Source: Auraticoccus monumenti
GTDB lineage: Bacteria; Actinomycetota; Actinomycetes; Propionibacteriales; Propionibacteriaceae
Length of the DNA: 64,000 bases
Direction: 5' to 3'
NCBI RefSeq assembly: GCF_900101785.1
Contig: NZ_LT629688.1
Coordinates: 248,001 to 312,000, forward strand
Shown here one piece after another: positions 8,958 to 20,331 of the stretch. Within the stretch, counting starts at the first letter, position 1, and the number at the start of each line of letters is the position of its first letter. Under the pieces are notes generated by a model that made no database searches, was not told where the DNA came from, and saw only the letters and a program-made list of their open reading frames with translations. The translations under genes were made by a program, and so were the position numbers.

Positions 8958-9185
8958 ATGACGTTCACCACCGGGGGCCTGGCCCGTCTCGCCGGCCTCA
9001 GCGACAGCGCCGTCCCCTGTGTGATGACCGGCAACGGGCCGACCTCGGAGGAGATCCGCCGCCACGTCCGGGCCGCCGTCACCGGGCTGACGCACCAGGC
9101 GGACGCCGCCCGGAGCGCACCTCGCTCAGTCAGCGCACCGGGTGATCGGGTCGCCGGCCCCCTGGGCAGCACCACCGACACCTGA
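8958..9185 (+). CDS. HTH-only LacI-type DNA-binding ORF (truncated or decayed regulator)
   Basis: 75 aa. Residues 6-50, including GGLARLAGLSDSAVPCVM, TSEEIRRHVRAAV and the tail THQADAARSAPRS, align by eye with the LacI-family headpiece (VARLAGVS..TVSRVLNG, ETRERVLAAVEELGYRPDAAARSLR). The sugar-binding domain is missing: a stop follows within about 25 residues. The recognition helix is altered, with Pro-Cys where Ser-Arg is usual, so DNA binding may be impaired. A GAGG lies upstream of the ATG. It sits directly before a ThuA/Gfo-Idh sugar operon, the place a LacI repressor would occupy. It is either a remnant of such a repressor or a mini-regulator. Confidence 0.55.
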   Translation: MTFTTGGLARLAGLSDSAVPCVMTGNGPTSEEIRRHVRAAVTGLTHQADAARSAPRSVSAPGDRVAGPLGSTTDT

Positions 9186-9257
9186 CTCGCGTGCGGAGCC
9201 GCCCGAACCGGAACCGACCAGCCCAGCACCGTCACCACCCACCACCGAAGGAGCCCC

Positions 9258-10076
9258 GTGCCCAGGTCCCGTCCGATCCACGTCACCGTCTGGGGTGAGA
9301 ACCGCCACGAGCAGCACGAGGAGCACGTGCGGGCCATCTACCCCGACGGCATGCACACCACCATCGCCGAGGGCATCGTCGAGAACCTGGGCGAGGGCGT
9401 CACCGTGGCCACCGCCACCCTCGACGACCCCGAGCACGGCCTCACCGAGGACGTCCTGGCCCAGACCGACGTGCTGACCTGGTGGGGCCACGCCGCCCAC
9501 GGCGAGGTCTCCGACGAGGTGGTGGAGCGGGTGCACCGCCACGTCCTGGCCGGGATGGGGCTGATCGTGCTGCACTCCGGGCACTGGTCGAAGATCTTCG
9601 GGAAGCTGATGGGCACCAGCTGCACCCTGCGCTGGCGCAGCGAGCACGACCGCGAGCTGGTCTGGACCGTCGACCCGACGCACCCCATCGCCCAGGGCGT
9701 CCCGCAGCCGATGATCATCCCCGAGGACGAGATGTACGGGGAGTTCTTCGACATCCCCACGCCGGACCACCTGGTCTTCCTGTCCACCTTCACCGGTGGT
9801 GAGGTGATCCGCTCCGGCTGCTGCTTCACCCGCGGCCACGGCCGGATCTTCTACTTCTCCCCCGGCGACCAAGACTACCCGGTCTACCACCACGACGGCG
9901 TCCGCCGGGTGATCTCCAACGCGGTGCAGTGGGCGGTGACGGACCGTGACCGCCGCGAGGTGCCGGTGCTGCTGCGCTACGAGACCGACGACTTCTACCA
10001 CGGCCACGGCTACACCGGCGCCATGGACACCGAGGTGCGCGGTGGCGCCGAGGACGGTCAGGAGGGCCCTGCGTGA
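9258..10076 (+). CDS. ThuA-domain protein (trehalose-utilization type)
   Basis: 272 aa, cytoplasmic. It shows the ThuA family's glutamine-amidotransferase-like fold: [10 protein letters not shown] near the start, [38 protein letters not shown] and the late [20 protein letters not shown] 9258 is chosen because GAAGGAG lies 5 nt upstream. Family members sit in disaccharide or polyol catabolism clusters, and a role in keto-sugar or trehalose-derivative metabolism is known only loosely. Its stop overlaps the start of the next gene, a Gfo/Idh/MocA oxidoreductase, the usual partner of ThuA-like genes. Substrate unknown. Confidence 0.88.
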   Translation: MPRSRPIHVTVWGENRHEQHEEHVRAIYPDGMHTTIAEGIVENLGEGVTVATATLDDPEHGLTEDVLAQTDVLTWWGHAAHGEVSDEVVERVHRHVLAGMGLIVLHSGHWSKIFGKLMGTSCTLRWRSEHDRELVWTVDPTHPIAQGVPQPMIIPEDEMYGEFFDIPTPDHLVFLSTFTGGEVIRSGCCFTRGHGRIFYFSPGDQDYPVYHHDGVRRVISNAVQWAVTDRDRREVPVLLRYETDDFYHGHGYTGAMDTEVRGGAEDGQEGPA

Positions 10077-11200
10077 GCGCGCCGCTCCCGGACCCGCTCC
10101 CGGTGGTGTCGGTCGGGGCCGGCGGCATGGGACGGGCCTGGCTGCAGGTGCTCCGGGCCAGCCCGGACGTCGAGCTGGTCGGGGTCGTCGACCTCGACCT
10201 GGACGCCGCCCGCGCCGCGGTGGCCGACCTCGGCGCGCCGGACCTCCCGCTGGGCACCGATGCGGTCGAGCTGGCCCGCCGGACCGGGGCCCGGGCGGTG
10301 GTCGACGTCACCGTGCCGGTGGCCCACCACCCGGTGACCACGGCGGCCCTCTTCGCCGGGCTCCCGGTGCTCGGGGAGAAGCCGGTCGCGGCCACCCTGG
10401 CCCAGTCGCTGTCGCTGGCCGCGGCGGCGGAGGTGACCGGCCAGCTGTTCATGGTCAGCCAGTCCCGGCGCTGGAACCCCCAGCTGGCCCGGCTGGCCCA
10501 GCAGGTCTCCGCGCTCGGGGCGGTCGGCGCCGTCTCGGTGGACTTCTTCAAGGCGCCCCGCTTCGGCGGGTTCCGCGAGGAGATGGCCCACCCGCTGCTG
10601 GTCGACATGGCGATCCACCACTTCGACGCCGCCCGGTACCTGCTCGAGGGGGAACCGGTGTCGGTCTACTGCGAGGCCTGGAACCCGCCGTGGAGCTGGT
10701 ACCACGGCGACGCCTCGGCGAGCGCGGTGTTCGAGTTCAGCAGCGGTGCCCGGTTCACCTTCGACGGCTCCTGGTGCGCACCGGGGGCGGAGACGTCGTG
10801 GAACGGCTCCTGGCGGGTCAGCGGCGAGCACGGCACCGCCCGCTGGAGCGGTGACGACGAGCCGGAGGTCGACACCACGGCCCCGGTGCCCACCACGGAG
10901 GTGACGGCCCACGACGGCATCGCCGGCTCGCTGGCCATCTTCGTCGACGCGCTCCGCTCCGGGACCGTGCCGGGAGGTGAGGTGCACGAGAACGTGCTCA
11001 GCCTGGCCATGGTGGAGGCCGCGGTGGAGTCGGCCGCGCGTCGCGAGCGGGTGCTGCTCGACGACGTCCTCGCCCGGGCCCGGGAGCAGGCGGTGGCGGA
11101 GGAGACCCGCGACGACGTCCGCGCCGCGCTGGAGGGCTGGGGCTCGGTGCGCGAGGCCCTGGTCGGCTTCGCCCCGCGGGCCGCCGACACGTCACCCTGA
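10073..11200 (+). CDS. Gfo/Idh/MocA family NAD(P)-dependent oxidoreductase
   Basis: 375 aa. The N-terminal Rossmann domain begins [15 protein letters not shown] with an acidic VVDLDLD strand end. The EKP motif is at [10 protein letters not shown], the usual catalytic-lysine region. The C-terminal alpha/beta domain carries [18 protein letters not shown], where the His is typically active-site. The GTG at 10073 overlaps the ThuA stop (GTGA), so the two are translationally coupled. The family oxidises or reduces sugars, inositols and sugar acids; the substrate cannot be read from sequence. It is followed by a long repeat-bearing spacer. Confidence 0.92.
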   Translation: MSAPLPDPLPVVSVGAGGMGRAWLQVLRASPDVELVGVVDLDLDAARAAVADLGAPDLPLGTDAVELARRTGARAVVDVTVPVAHHPVTTAALFAGLPVLGEKPVAATLAQSLSLAAAAEVTGQLFMVSQSRRWNPQLARLAQQVSALGAVGAVSVDFFKAPRFGGFREEMAHPLLVDMAIHHFDAARYLLEGEPVSVYCEAWNPPWSWYHGDASASAVFEFSSGARFTFDGSWCAPGAETSWNGSWRVSGEHGTARWSGDDEPEVDTTAPVPTTEVTAHDGIAGSLAIFVDALRSGTVPGGEVHENVLSLAMVEAAVESAARRERVLLDDVLARAREQAVAEETRDDVRAALEGWGSVREALVGFAPRAADTSP

Positions 11201-11848
11201 CGCAGAGGGCTGGCGTCGCCGCCGCCCCCTGAGCCGCTGCGTCCCTGTGCCCTCCGCGGCGCGGGGATGCTGCGGTCCTCACGGTCCGGGACGCTCCGGG
11301 CGCCGCCTTCACTGCTCGGCGGCGGGCGAATCAGGCCCTGTCCCTCCCCGCCGCGGCGGCGCCACACCATCGAGTGCGCCCAGATCGTCGCCCGGCCGGT
11401 CACCCAGCCGACGATCTGGCCGCACTCACCTACCTCAGGACCCTGACCCAGCGACGCGTGCGGTGAGGTCGTCCCGGGCGGCCGACCAGGCGACGAGCGC
11501 GGCGCACTCGCGCCACGGGCCGTGGGACAGCGTCGAGTGCGCCCGGATCGTCGCCCGACCGGCACCCAGCCGACGATCTGGCCGCACTCACCGGCCTCAA
11601 AACCCTGACCAGCGACGAGTGCGGCCAGGTCGTCGTGTCCACGGCCGACCAGGCGACGAGCGCGTCGCACTCGCGCCCCAGTACCTGGGCGCGGATGCCG
11701 CACATGGTCGTGGGCGGCCAACGGGTCGGCTGCCCTGGCCGAACGGACGAGGCCGGCCAGCGCTCAGCGCGCGGACGAGACGGTGGCTCCGCGGCGCGCG
11801 CGGACGAGACGGTGGCTCCGCGGCGACGGGCGGGGAGGGCGGGCGCCG
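11201..11848. repeat. Gene-free spacer with two imperfect direct repeats, each containing a long palindrome
   Basis: No credible gene. Two roughly 145-bp blocks (about 11370-11515 and 11533-11678) repeat each other. Each opens with an inverted repeat: GAGTGCGCCCAGATCGTCG (11372-11390) faces CGACGATCTGGCCGCACTC (11409-11427), 18 of 19 paired. The same arrangement recurs at 11535-11589, and a third half-site GAGTGCGGCCAGGTCGTCG lies at 11617-11635. Later parts also match between blocks (GGCCGACCAGGCGACGAGCGC). Further on, GCGCGCGGACGAGACGGTGG is duplicated in tandem near 11767-11820. The spacer lies between convergent genes, so a terminator role is possible. Confidence 0.75.
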
Positions 11849-12448
11849 TCAGGCCTGCACGTACCGGCGTCCCTCGAAGGCCCGGCCCAGGGTGACCTCG
11901 TCGGCGTACTCGAGGTCGGAGCCCACCGGCAGCCCGCTGGCCAGCCGGGCCACCCGGACCCCCATCGGCAGCAGCAGCCGGCTCAGGTAGGTGGCGGTGG
12001 CCTCGCCCTCCAGGTTGGGGTCGGTGGCCACGATCACCTCGGTCACGGTGCCGTCACCGAGCCGCATCACCAGCTCGCGGACGGTCAGGTCACCGGGACC
12101 GACGCCGTCGATCGGGCTGATCGCCCCGCCGAGCACGTGGTAGGTGCCGCGGAACTCGCGGGTGCGCTCGATCGCCACCACGTCCTTGGACTCCTCGACC
12201 ACGCAGATCGCCGTCTGGTCCCGTCGGGGGTCGCGGCAGATGCGGCAGCGGTCCTCGGCGGAGACGTTGTGGCAGACCTCGCAGAAGCGCACCGTCTGCT
12301 TCACCTTGAGCAGCACCTCCGCCAGCTTCTCGACGTCGTCCGAGCCCGCGTACAGCAGGTGGAAGGCGATCCGCTGCGCGCTCTTGGGCCCGACGCCGGG
12401 CAGCCGCCCCAGCTCGTCGATCAGCTCCTGGACGGGACCTTCGTACAA
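11849..12448 (-). CDS. recR: Recombination mediator RecR
   Basis: Ring-forming partner of RecF and RecO in RecA loading at single-strand gaps. 199 aa, the usual length. HhH region [20 protein letters not shown] at the N-terminus; Cys4 zinc finger C56-x2-C59-x8-C68-x2-C71; Toprim region [27 protein letters not shown] and [16 protein letters not shown]. The start is taken as TTG at 12448 (TTG-TAC-GAA-GGT, MYEGP), one base after the ebfC stop; reading further upstream only yields ebfC in another frame. The dnaX-ebfC-recR set is a conserved cluster, although here lon separates dnaX from the pair. Confidence 0.95.
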   Translation of the reverse strand: MYEGPVQELIDELGRLPGVGPKSAQRIAFHLLYAGSDDVEKLAEVLLKVKQTVRFCEVCHNVSAEDRCRICRDPRRDQTAICVVEESKDVVAIERTREFRGTYHVLGGAISPIDGVGPGDLTVRELVMRLGDGTVTEVIVATDPNLEGEATATYLSRLLLPMGVRVARLASGLPVGSDLEYADEVTLGRAFEGRRYVQA

Positions 12449-12449
12449 C

Positions 12450-12761
12450 TCAGAACCCCAGGCCCCCGGCCAGGGGGCCCATCTTCGCCGCCGCCAGGGC
12501 CTGACCCTTGTTGCTGGCATCGCGCACCGCCGCCACCACCATGTCGGCCAGCGACTCGGTGTCAGCGGGGTCGCAGGCCTCGGGGGAGATGGCCAGGGAC
12601 AGCAGCTCACCCGTGCCGCTCATGGTCGCCGTGACCAGGCCGCCACCGGCGGTGCCCTCGACCGTGGCCTCGGCCAGCTCCTCCTGCGCCTGCATCATCT
12701 GGCTCTGCATCGCCTGGGCCTGGGCCAGCAGTCCCGACATGTCCGTACCCTCGGGCAGCAT
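12450..12761 (-). CDS. ebfC: YbaB/EbfC nucleoid-associated protein
   Basis: Small dimeric DNA-binding protein encoded next to recR in most bacteria. 103 aa from ATG 12761, or 96 aa from the ATG at 12740 ([11 protein letters not shown]), which has GAGGG upstream and may be the true start. The family pattern is clear: a heptad-rich helix [23 protein letters not shown], then strands [21 protein letters not shown] and the end [14 protein letters not shown]. It ends one base before recR begins, so the two are co-translated. Confidence 0.93.
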   Translation of the reverse strand: MLPEGTDMSGLLAQAQAMQSQMMQAQEELAEATVEGTAGGGLVTATMSGTGELLSLAISPEACDPADTESLADMVVAAVRDASNKGQALAAAKMGPLAGGLGF

Positions 12762-12951
12762 CGCGTCCTCGTTCCGTCGTCCGGTGCGGGCCGGGGCCCG
12801 GCGGCTGCGTCGGGCAGCCGCTGCGCACGCTCCACGTGCACCACAAATCTAGCCCCCGCCACCGACACCGCCCCGCGCCGACGCACAGGGCCGGGGCGGG
12901 GCGTTCACCACGGGGACGCCGGGCGGGCGCCCCGTGGCGGGTGTCGGGTCC

Positions 12952-15264
<2,313 letters not shown>

Positions 15265-15288
15265 GGCCGTCGCCTCACTTCCTGGAGA

Positions 15289-15309
15289 GTTGAGCGTGCT
15301 CGGCTCAAC
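15289..15309 (-). promoter_or_regulatory. HAIR-like operator (HspR site) before lon
   Basis: GTTGAGC-N7-GCTCAAC is a perfect 7-bp inverted repeat with the 7-bp spacer of the HspR-associated inverted repeat (consensus CTTGAGT-N7-ACTCAAG). The core TTGAG/CTCAA is fully kept. Its position just upstream of lon agrees with HspR control of lon known in Streptomyces. No hspR gene is in this window. Confidence 0.85.
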
Positions 15310-15386
15310 CGTGCTGCAGGGAGCGTTGTTCCGCGGTTCGTCCTGAGCGAACGAGGCCACCACCCCAGGGGCCCCGGAGTCGCCGG

Positions 15387-18227
15387 TCAGCGCTCCTCGC
15401 GCTCCTCGGCGATCAGCTCCGCGCCCAGGTGCAGGGCCAGCAGCTCGTCGTGCGAGGCGCCGGACTCGTCCAGGTCGGTGTCGTCGCGACGGGCGTCGGC
15501 GTCGGGGTCGGGTCCGCCCTCGCGGCCCGTCCCCGCCCGGGTCGGACGGATGTTGGCCCGGATGTCGGGGCGGGTGGGGGACGGGGTCGACGTGGGCGCC
15601 GCCGCGCCGCCGGTCGACCCGGCTCCGCCACCGCGCACCGCACGGCCGGACGAGCCGTCAGAGGGGGTCTGGCCGGTGGGAGCGGCAGCCGACGGGCCAC
15701 CGCCGGAGCCACCCGTGGCGCCGCGGTCCGGGGCGGACGGGTGGTCGCGACCGGAACCGCCAGGACGCTGGGTCGAGGAGCCGCTGGCGGCCGCGGGGCC
15801 ACCCGCCGCCGGTGACTCGCCCGTCCGCGCCGCCGGCTCGTCCGCCGGGGCCCAGGAGTCCTCGGCCGGATCGGGCGGGGGCTCGCTCGCCCAGTCCGGC
15901 GGGGGCTGGGCGTGACCGGGCCCGCTGCCGCCGGACCCACCGCGGTCGTCGTCCGCGGGGACGCCGGCCGGGGCCTCGGCGGGGGCCGGTGCGGACGCCG
16001 CGGCCGCCCACGGGTCGGGCCCGCCGACCGGCTGCTCGGCCGCTCCAGCACCCGGGCGCCCGGGGCGCCCGGGCCGGCTGGTGGCCTCGGCCGGAGGGGG
16101 CGGCGTGCCGTCGTCGACGATGGCCTGGACGCGGAGGTCGGCCCCCATCACCTGGACCAGGGCCTCGCGCAGGACGTCCTCGCTGCCACCGCGGGAGAAG
16201 GAGTCTCGGGCGCCGACGTTGGTCAGCCCGAGGGTCAGCACGCCGTCGTCGACGCTCATCACGTGGGAGTTCTGGCTGAGCAGGATCCAGGTGAAGCGCC
16301 GCTGGCGCTTGACCTCCTCCAGCACCTCGGGCCAGAGGCGGCGGATGTCGGCGACCTGGAGCCCGCCCGAACCACGCCCACCCGAGGACGTCGGGGCGGT
16401 GGGAGCGGCGGCCGGCGACCCGGGACGGCCGGGTCGCGCCCCGGTCCCCCCGCCACCCGCCGCCGGTGCGGAACCAGGACGACCAGGACCGGTGGGCGCC
16501 GGCCGGGATGCGGGCTCGGCAGACGTCTCGGGCTCAGCAGAGGACGAGGGCTCGGCCGACGACTCGGGGCCAACCGATGACGTGGGGTCGGCCGACGACG
16601 CGGGCGACGAGGGACCGCCGGGCTGGGGCCGGCCCGCCGCGTCCTGTTCCGCCGACGCAGCGGGTCGCGGCGCACCGGCTGCCGGACCGTCCGTCGCCGA
16701 GGACCCGGGTGCCGCACCGCGGTCGGGGCGTGCCCCTGCCGGCGGCGCGTCGTCCTGGGAGCGGTCGGGCGCCGGGGCGCGGCCGGGGCGTCCTCCGCCA
16801 GCGGCGGGACCCGCCCCGCCCGTGGGCGTGGACTCCGCGGCACGGGGCTCCGCGGCCGGCCGCCCGCCGCGGGGCCGCTCCACCGGCTCGCCCGCGGGAC
16901 CGGCGCCGCCCGACGGCGCGTCCACCACGGCGTCGGCGCGCAGCTGCTTCGGACCGGTGTGACCCTGCACGGCTGCCGGGTCCATGCCGATCCGGCGCTC
17001 GAGCCGGTCCAGCCGGGCGTGCACGCCGCGGTGGTCGACGTCGGCACCCGGCAGTAGCACCCGGGCGCACATCAGCTCCAGGTACAGCCGGGGGGCGGTG
17101 GTGCCGCGCATCTCGGTCAACCCGGCGGCGATCACCTCCGCGGCCCTGGCCAGCTCACCGGGACCGAGCCCGGCGGCCTGGGACTGCAGCCGCTCGGCCT
17201 GGTCACCGGAGGCCTCGACCAGCCCGGAGCTGACCGCGTCCGGGACGGCGTTGACGATGACCAGGTCGCGCAGCCGGCGGAGCAGGTCCTCGGCGAAGCG
17301 ACGGGGGTCCTGACCGACCTCGATCACCTTGTCGACCGCGGCGAAGACGCTGGCCCCGTCGCCGGCGGCGAAGGCGTCGACCATCTCGTCCAGCAGGGAG
17401 TCCGGGGTGTAGCCCAGCAGGGCGGCGGCGTGGGCGTAGCTGACGCCGTCGGCCGAGGCACCACCGAGCAGCTGGTCCAGCACGGACAGGGAGTCACGCA
17501 CCGAGCCGCCGCCGGCCCGCACCACCAGGGGCAGCACCGCCGGCTCCACCGGGATCCCCTCGGCCTCGCAGAGCTCGGCCAGGTAGGCGCCCAGGACCTT
17601 CGGCGGCACCAGCCGGAAGGGGTAGTGGTGGGTGCGGGAGCGGATCGTCCCGATGACCTTCTCGGGCTCGGTGGTGGCGAAGACGAACTTCACGTGCGGC
17701 GGCGGCTCCTCGACCAGCTTCAGCAGCGCGTTGAACCCCGCCGTCGTGACCATGTGGGCCTCGTCGACGATGTAGACCTTGTAGCGGCTGTTGACGGGGG
17801 CGTAGAAGGCGCGCTCGCGCAGGTCGCGGGCGTCCTCGACCCCGCCGTGGCTGGCGGCGTCGATCTCGATCACGTCCAGGCTGCCCGGCCCGCCGCGGGC
17901 CAGGTCGCGGCAGGACTGGCACCGTCCGCACGGCGTGTCGGTGGGGCCCTGCTCGCAGTTGAGGGCGCGGGCCAGGATGCGGGCCGAGGTCGTCTTGCCG
18001 CAGCCGCGGGGGCCGGAGAACAGGTAGGCGTGGTTGACCCGGTTGTTGACCAGGGCCCGCATCAGCGGCTCGGTGACGTGCTCCTGGCCGATCACCTGGG
18101 CGAAGCTGTCGGGGCGGTAGCGGCGGTAGAGGGCCAGCGGCGCCGCGGGGACGTCCTGGGGACCCCCGCCCACACCGGGAGCGGGACCCGAGCCGGCGTC
18201 GATCAGGGCGTCATCCACGTCGGCCAC
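15387..18227 (-). CDS. dnaX: DNA polymerase III subunits gamma and tau
   Basis: Clamp-loader ATPase of the replisome. 946 aa. Walker A GPRGCGKTT at 72-80, Cys4 zinc module starting CEQGPTDTPCGRCQSC, Walker B VYIVDEAHM and sensor region VFATTEPEKVIGTIRSR; the conserved part ends near 420. Two long disordered stretches rich in Pro, Ala, Gly and Ser (about 430-640 and 730-920) flank a conserved tau-like segment (VADIRRLWPEVLEEVKRQRRFTWILL). Start by GTG at 18227; a second in-frame GTG at 18218 is possible. Longer than typical actinobacterial DnaX because of the linkers. No frameshift slippery site is evident. Confidence 0.95.
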   Translation of the reverse strand: MADVDDALIDAGSGPAPGVGGGPQDVPAAPLALYRRYRPDSFAQVIGQEHVTEPLMRALVNNRVNHAYLFSGPRGCGKTTSARILARALNCEQGPTDTPCGRCQSCRDLARGGPGSLDVIEIDAASHGGVEDARDLRERAFYAPVNSRYKVYIVDEAHMVTTAGFNALLKLVEEPPPHVKFVFATTEPEKVIGTIRSRTHHYPFRLVPPKVLGAYLAELCEAEGIPVEPAVLPLVVRAGGGSVRDSLSVLDQLLGGASADGVSYAHAAALLGYTPDSLLDEMVDAFAAGDGASVFAAVDKVIEVGQDPRRFAEDLLRRLRDLVIVNAVPDAVSSGLVEASGDQAERLQSQAAGLGPGELARAAEVIAAGLTEMRGTTAPRLYLELMCARVLLPGADVDHRGVHARLDRLERRIGMDPAAVQGHTGPKQLRADAVVDAPSGGAGPAGEPVERPRGGRPAAEPRAAESTPTGGAGPAAGGGRPGRAPAPDRSQDDAPPAGARPDRGAAPGSSATDGPAAGAPRPAASAEQDAAGRPQPGGPSSPASSADPTSSVGPESSAEPSSSAEPETSAEPASRPAPTGPGRPGSAPAAGGGGTGARPGRPGSPAAAPTAPTSSGGRGSGGLQVADIRRLWPEVLEEVKRQRRFTWILLSQNSHVMSVDDGVLTLGLTNVGARDSFSRGGSEDVLREALVQVMGADLRVQAIVDDGTPPPPAEATSRPGRPGRPGAGAAEQPVGGPDPWAAAASAPAPAEAPAGVPADDDRGGSGGSGPGHAQPPPDWASEPPPDPAEDSWAPADEPAARTGESPAAGGPAAASGSSTQRPGGSGRDHPSAPDRGATGGSGGGPSAAAPTGQTPSDGSSGRAVRGGGAGSTGGAAAPTSTPSPTRPDIRANIRPTRAGTGREGGPDPDADARRDDTDLDESGASHDELLALHLGAELIAEEREER

Positions 18228-18283
18228 CCTAGACCGCGCCCCTGACAGTCGCCATGCTGGCGGGAGCCGACCGAGGAGGGCTC

Positions 18284-18712
18284 GTGACCGACCACCAGCT
18301 GGACCGTTTCCTGCAGGCCCAGGAGGCCGGCGGGACCTACGACCAGGCCCTGCGGGAGCTGCGACGGGGTCGCAAGACCAGCCACTGGATGTGGTTCGTG
18401 TTCCCCCAGCTCACGGGCCTGGGCCGCAGCGCGACCGCCCAGCACTACGCCCTCGCCTCCCTGGACGAGGCACGCGCCTACCTGGACCACCCGGTGCTCG
18501 GGGCGCGGCTGCGGGAGTGCTGCCAGGCCCTGCTCGCGCTGGATGGGGACGACCCCGCGGCGGTGCTGGGCGGCGTGGACGCCCTCAAGCTCCGCTCCTC
18601 GGTGACGTTGTTCTCCCGCGCCGCCGAGGACGAACCGCTGTTCACCGAGGTGCTCGACCGCTTCTACGCAGGAGCACCGGACCCGCTCACCGTGGAGCTG
18701 CTGGACCGCTGA
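18284..18712 (+). CDS. DUF1810 family protein
   Basis: 142 aa soluble protein of the DUF1810 family: the N-terminus VTDHQLDRFLQAQ, then a Tyr- and Leu-rich helix, GRKTSHWMWFVFPQLTGLG, and HPVLGARLRECCQALLAL. GTG 18284 is selected because GAGGAGGG lies 3-11 nt upstream; an ATG at 18254 lacks a ribosome site. The family occurs widely in bacteria and fungi without an agreed biochemical role; a calpastatin-like label used in databases is historical. It is divergent from dnaX with a spacer of under 60 bp, so the two promoters are close together. Confidence 0.9.
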   Translation: MTDHQLDRFLQAQEAGGTYDQALRELRRGRKTSHWMWFVFPQLTGLGRSATAQHYALASLDEARAYLDHPVLGARLRECCQALLALDGDDPAAVLGGVDALKLRSSVTLFSRAAEDEPLFTEVLDRFYAGAPDPLTVELLDR

Positions 18713-18728
18713 GGGCCCGGGACGCGAA

Positions 18729-18820
18729 GGGGCCCCCCGCGCACCCGGAAGAGCTCATTTACCCTTGCTGCCTTCCGACCCTGGGGGAGTTGGGCGAGAT
18801 ACCGCCGCGCGGGGGACCGA
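18729..18820 (-). ncRNA. ffs: Signal recognition particle RNA, small bacterial type (4.5S-like)
   Basis: On the minus strand, GGTCCCCCGCGC (18818-18807) and GCGCGGGGGGCC (18742-18731) form the closing stem. The apical domain contains CCAGGGTCGGAAGGCAGCA (18784-18766), the conserved GGAAGG-AGCA region where Ffh binds. Length of about 90 nt fits the short SRP RNA of Actinobacteria. It lies convergent to the DUF1810 gene; ffs beside dnaX/recR is a common arrangement. Confidence 0.93.
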
Positions 18821-18888
18821 CCCACACTCTACCCGCTGCCGGCGCCTGGGGCACCTCGACGACCGCCACCGGGCCCCGCTACGACGCA

Positions 18889-18924
18889 AGCCGACCCCCG
18901 ACCTGGTGTGGTCGGGGGTCGGCT
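18889..18924. terminator. Strong hairpin, probable bidirectional terminator
   Basis: AGCCGACCCCCGAC (18889-18902) pairs perfectly with GTCGGGGGTCGGCT (18911-18924) around an 8-nt loop. It lies downstream of the AztD-like gene (minus strand) and upstream of the ffs promoter region. No clear T-run follows, as is usual in high-GC Actinobacteria. Confidence 0.7.
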
Positions 18925-19003
18925 GCGTGCAGGGCCCTCAGCGTGTGCACCTCTGCTGCGTGGTCGCAGCGGATCTGCACACCGGGCGGTGCGGGGTCGG
19001 GGC

Positions 19004-20317
19004 TCAGCCCTCGGTCCCCTCCTCGTGCTCCTCGCCCTCGTGCTCGGAGTGCTCCTCGCCCTCCTCGTGGGCGTGGTCGTGCTCCTCGGCCGGTGCGCCG
19101 ACGCCGGTGATCTCGTTCGGCACCTGCGGCAGGGCCACGGTGTCGACGACCTCTCTGCGCGGCAGGTAGATCACGTGCACCTCCGAGGTCTCGGGCTCGG
19201 TGACCCAGGCGGTGGAGCCCTCGACGGTCAGGGTCGGCCGCGGCTGCTGCCAGTCCACCGGCTCGCGCCAGGGCTCGGTGACCTCGATCGACTGGGTGAT
19301 CTCACCGGAGTCGGGGTCGATCACGTGCAGGTTCCCGTCGTTGCCGAGCACCAGGGCCTCCCCCTCAGGACCGCGTCCCAGCGAGCGGAAGGAGTAGCTG
19401 GCGGGCAGGTCGACGACCTGGATCTCGCCGGCCTCGGTGTCGACCAGGCTGATCCTGGTCGGCTCCTCGAGCTCGGCGTCGGGGTCGGTCTTGTAGTCAC
19501 CCAGCACGACGTCGGAGTGCTCGGACCCGGCCTGGTTGCCGATCCGGGCGTAGTCCTCGGCGGCGTCGATCTTGGTGAAGGCGCCGTCCTTCCAGACCAG
19601 GACGCCGTCGGTGCACCCGACGACCACGGCGCCGTTGCCGGCGGTGGCCTCACCGTGCAGGTTCGGGCACTCCTCGCTGCGGGCCACCTCGTTGCCCTCG
19701 GCGTCCACCACCGCGGCGCCGATCCGCTCCTCCTCGGTGCCGAGGCTGACCAGCAGGGCCTCGTCCTCGAGCGGGACGGCGACACCGTGGTGGGCCTCCG
19801 GGGCGGTCCAGGTCGGCTCGGCGGGGACCGTGGTGATGTCCTCGGGCTCCATCACCGCCACCGTGCCGGCGCCGTCGCTGAACAGCGCGACCTTGCCCTC
19901 GTGGCGGACGACGTGCCCGGGCTTCGGAGCGGGGTGCGTGATGTCGGTCATCACCGCACCGGTGTCGTAGTAGTGGTAGTGGTCACCGTGACCCTCGGCC
20001 TCGACCCCGGTGTCGAGCACCCGGAAGCCCTCGGACGTCGAGACGAGCACGTGTCGCTGGTCGCCGGCGGGGTTGATCCGCAGGAAACCCTCCATCGGGA
20101 AGTCGGCGAGGGGCTCCAGGGTGTCCTGGTCCAGCACCATCACGCCGCCGTCGTAGGTCACGGTCAGGCGCGGCGCGGTCACCTCGACGCGCGAGGGCTC
20201 GGGCGTCGGCTGCTCGGCAGCCACCTCGCCCTCGGAACCGCAGGCGGCCAGACCCAGCAGCCCGAAGGCACCGAGAGCGGCTGCGGCGACGCGCAACCGG
20301 GGACGGGGGTGTGTCAT
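19004..20317 (-). CDS. AztD-like zinc metallochaperone lipoprotein
   Basis: 437 aa. Lipoprotein signal ending LLGLAACGSE (lipobox LAAC), so it is anchored outside the membrane. The body is a series of WD/propeller-like strands (GGVMVLDQDTLEPLADFPM, HVIDPDSGEITQSIEV). It has a His cluster HGDHYHYYDTG and a His/Glu-rich tail, EEHDHAHEEGEEHSEHEG, fit to bind zinc. AztD proteins pass zinc to the AztC binding protein; no aztABC genes are in this window. The ATG at 20317 is chosen because AGGAG is 6 nt upstream, whereas the ATG at 20323 leaves no spacing. A Zur-like box lies just upstream. Confidence 0.75.
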   Translation of the reverse strand: MTHPRPRLRVAAAALGAFGLLGLAACGSEGEVAAEQPTPEPSRVEVTAPRLTVTYDGGVMVLDQDTLEPLADFPMEGFLRINPAGDQRHVLVSTSEGFRVLDTGVEAEGHGDHYHYYDTGAVMTDITHPAPKPGHVVRHEGKVALFSDGAGTVAVMEPEDITTVPAEPTWTAPEAHHGVAVPLEDEALLVSLGTEEERIGAAVVDAEGNEVARSEECPNLHGEATAGNGAVVVGCTDGVLVWKDGAFTKIDAAEDYARIGNQAGSEHSDVVLGDYKTDPDAELEEPTRISLVDTEAGEIQVVDLPASYSFRSLGRGPEGEALVLGNDGNLHVIDPDSGEITQSIEVTEPWREPVDWQQPRPTLTVEGSTAWVTEPETSEVHVIYLPRREVVDTVALPQVPNEITGVGAPAEEHDHAHEEGEEHSEHEGEEHEEGTEG

Positions 20318-20331
20318 CAGCATCTCCTAGC

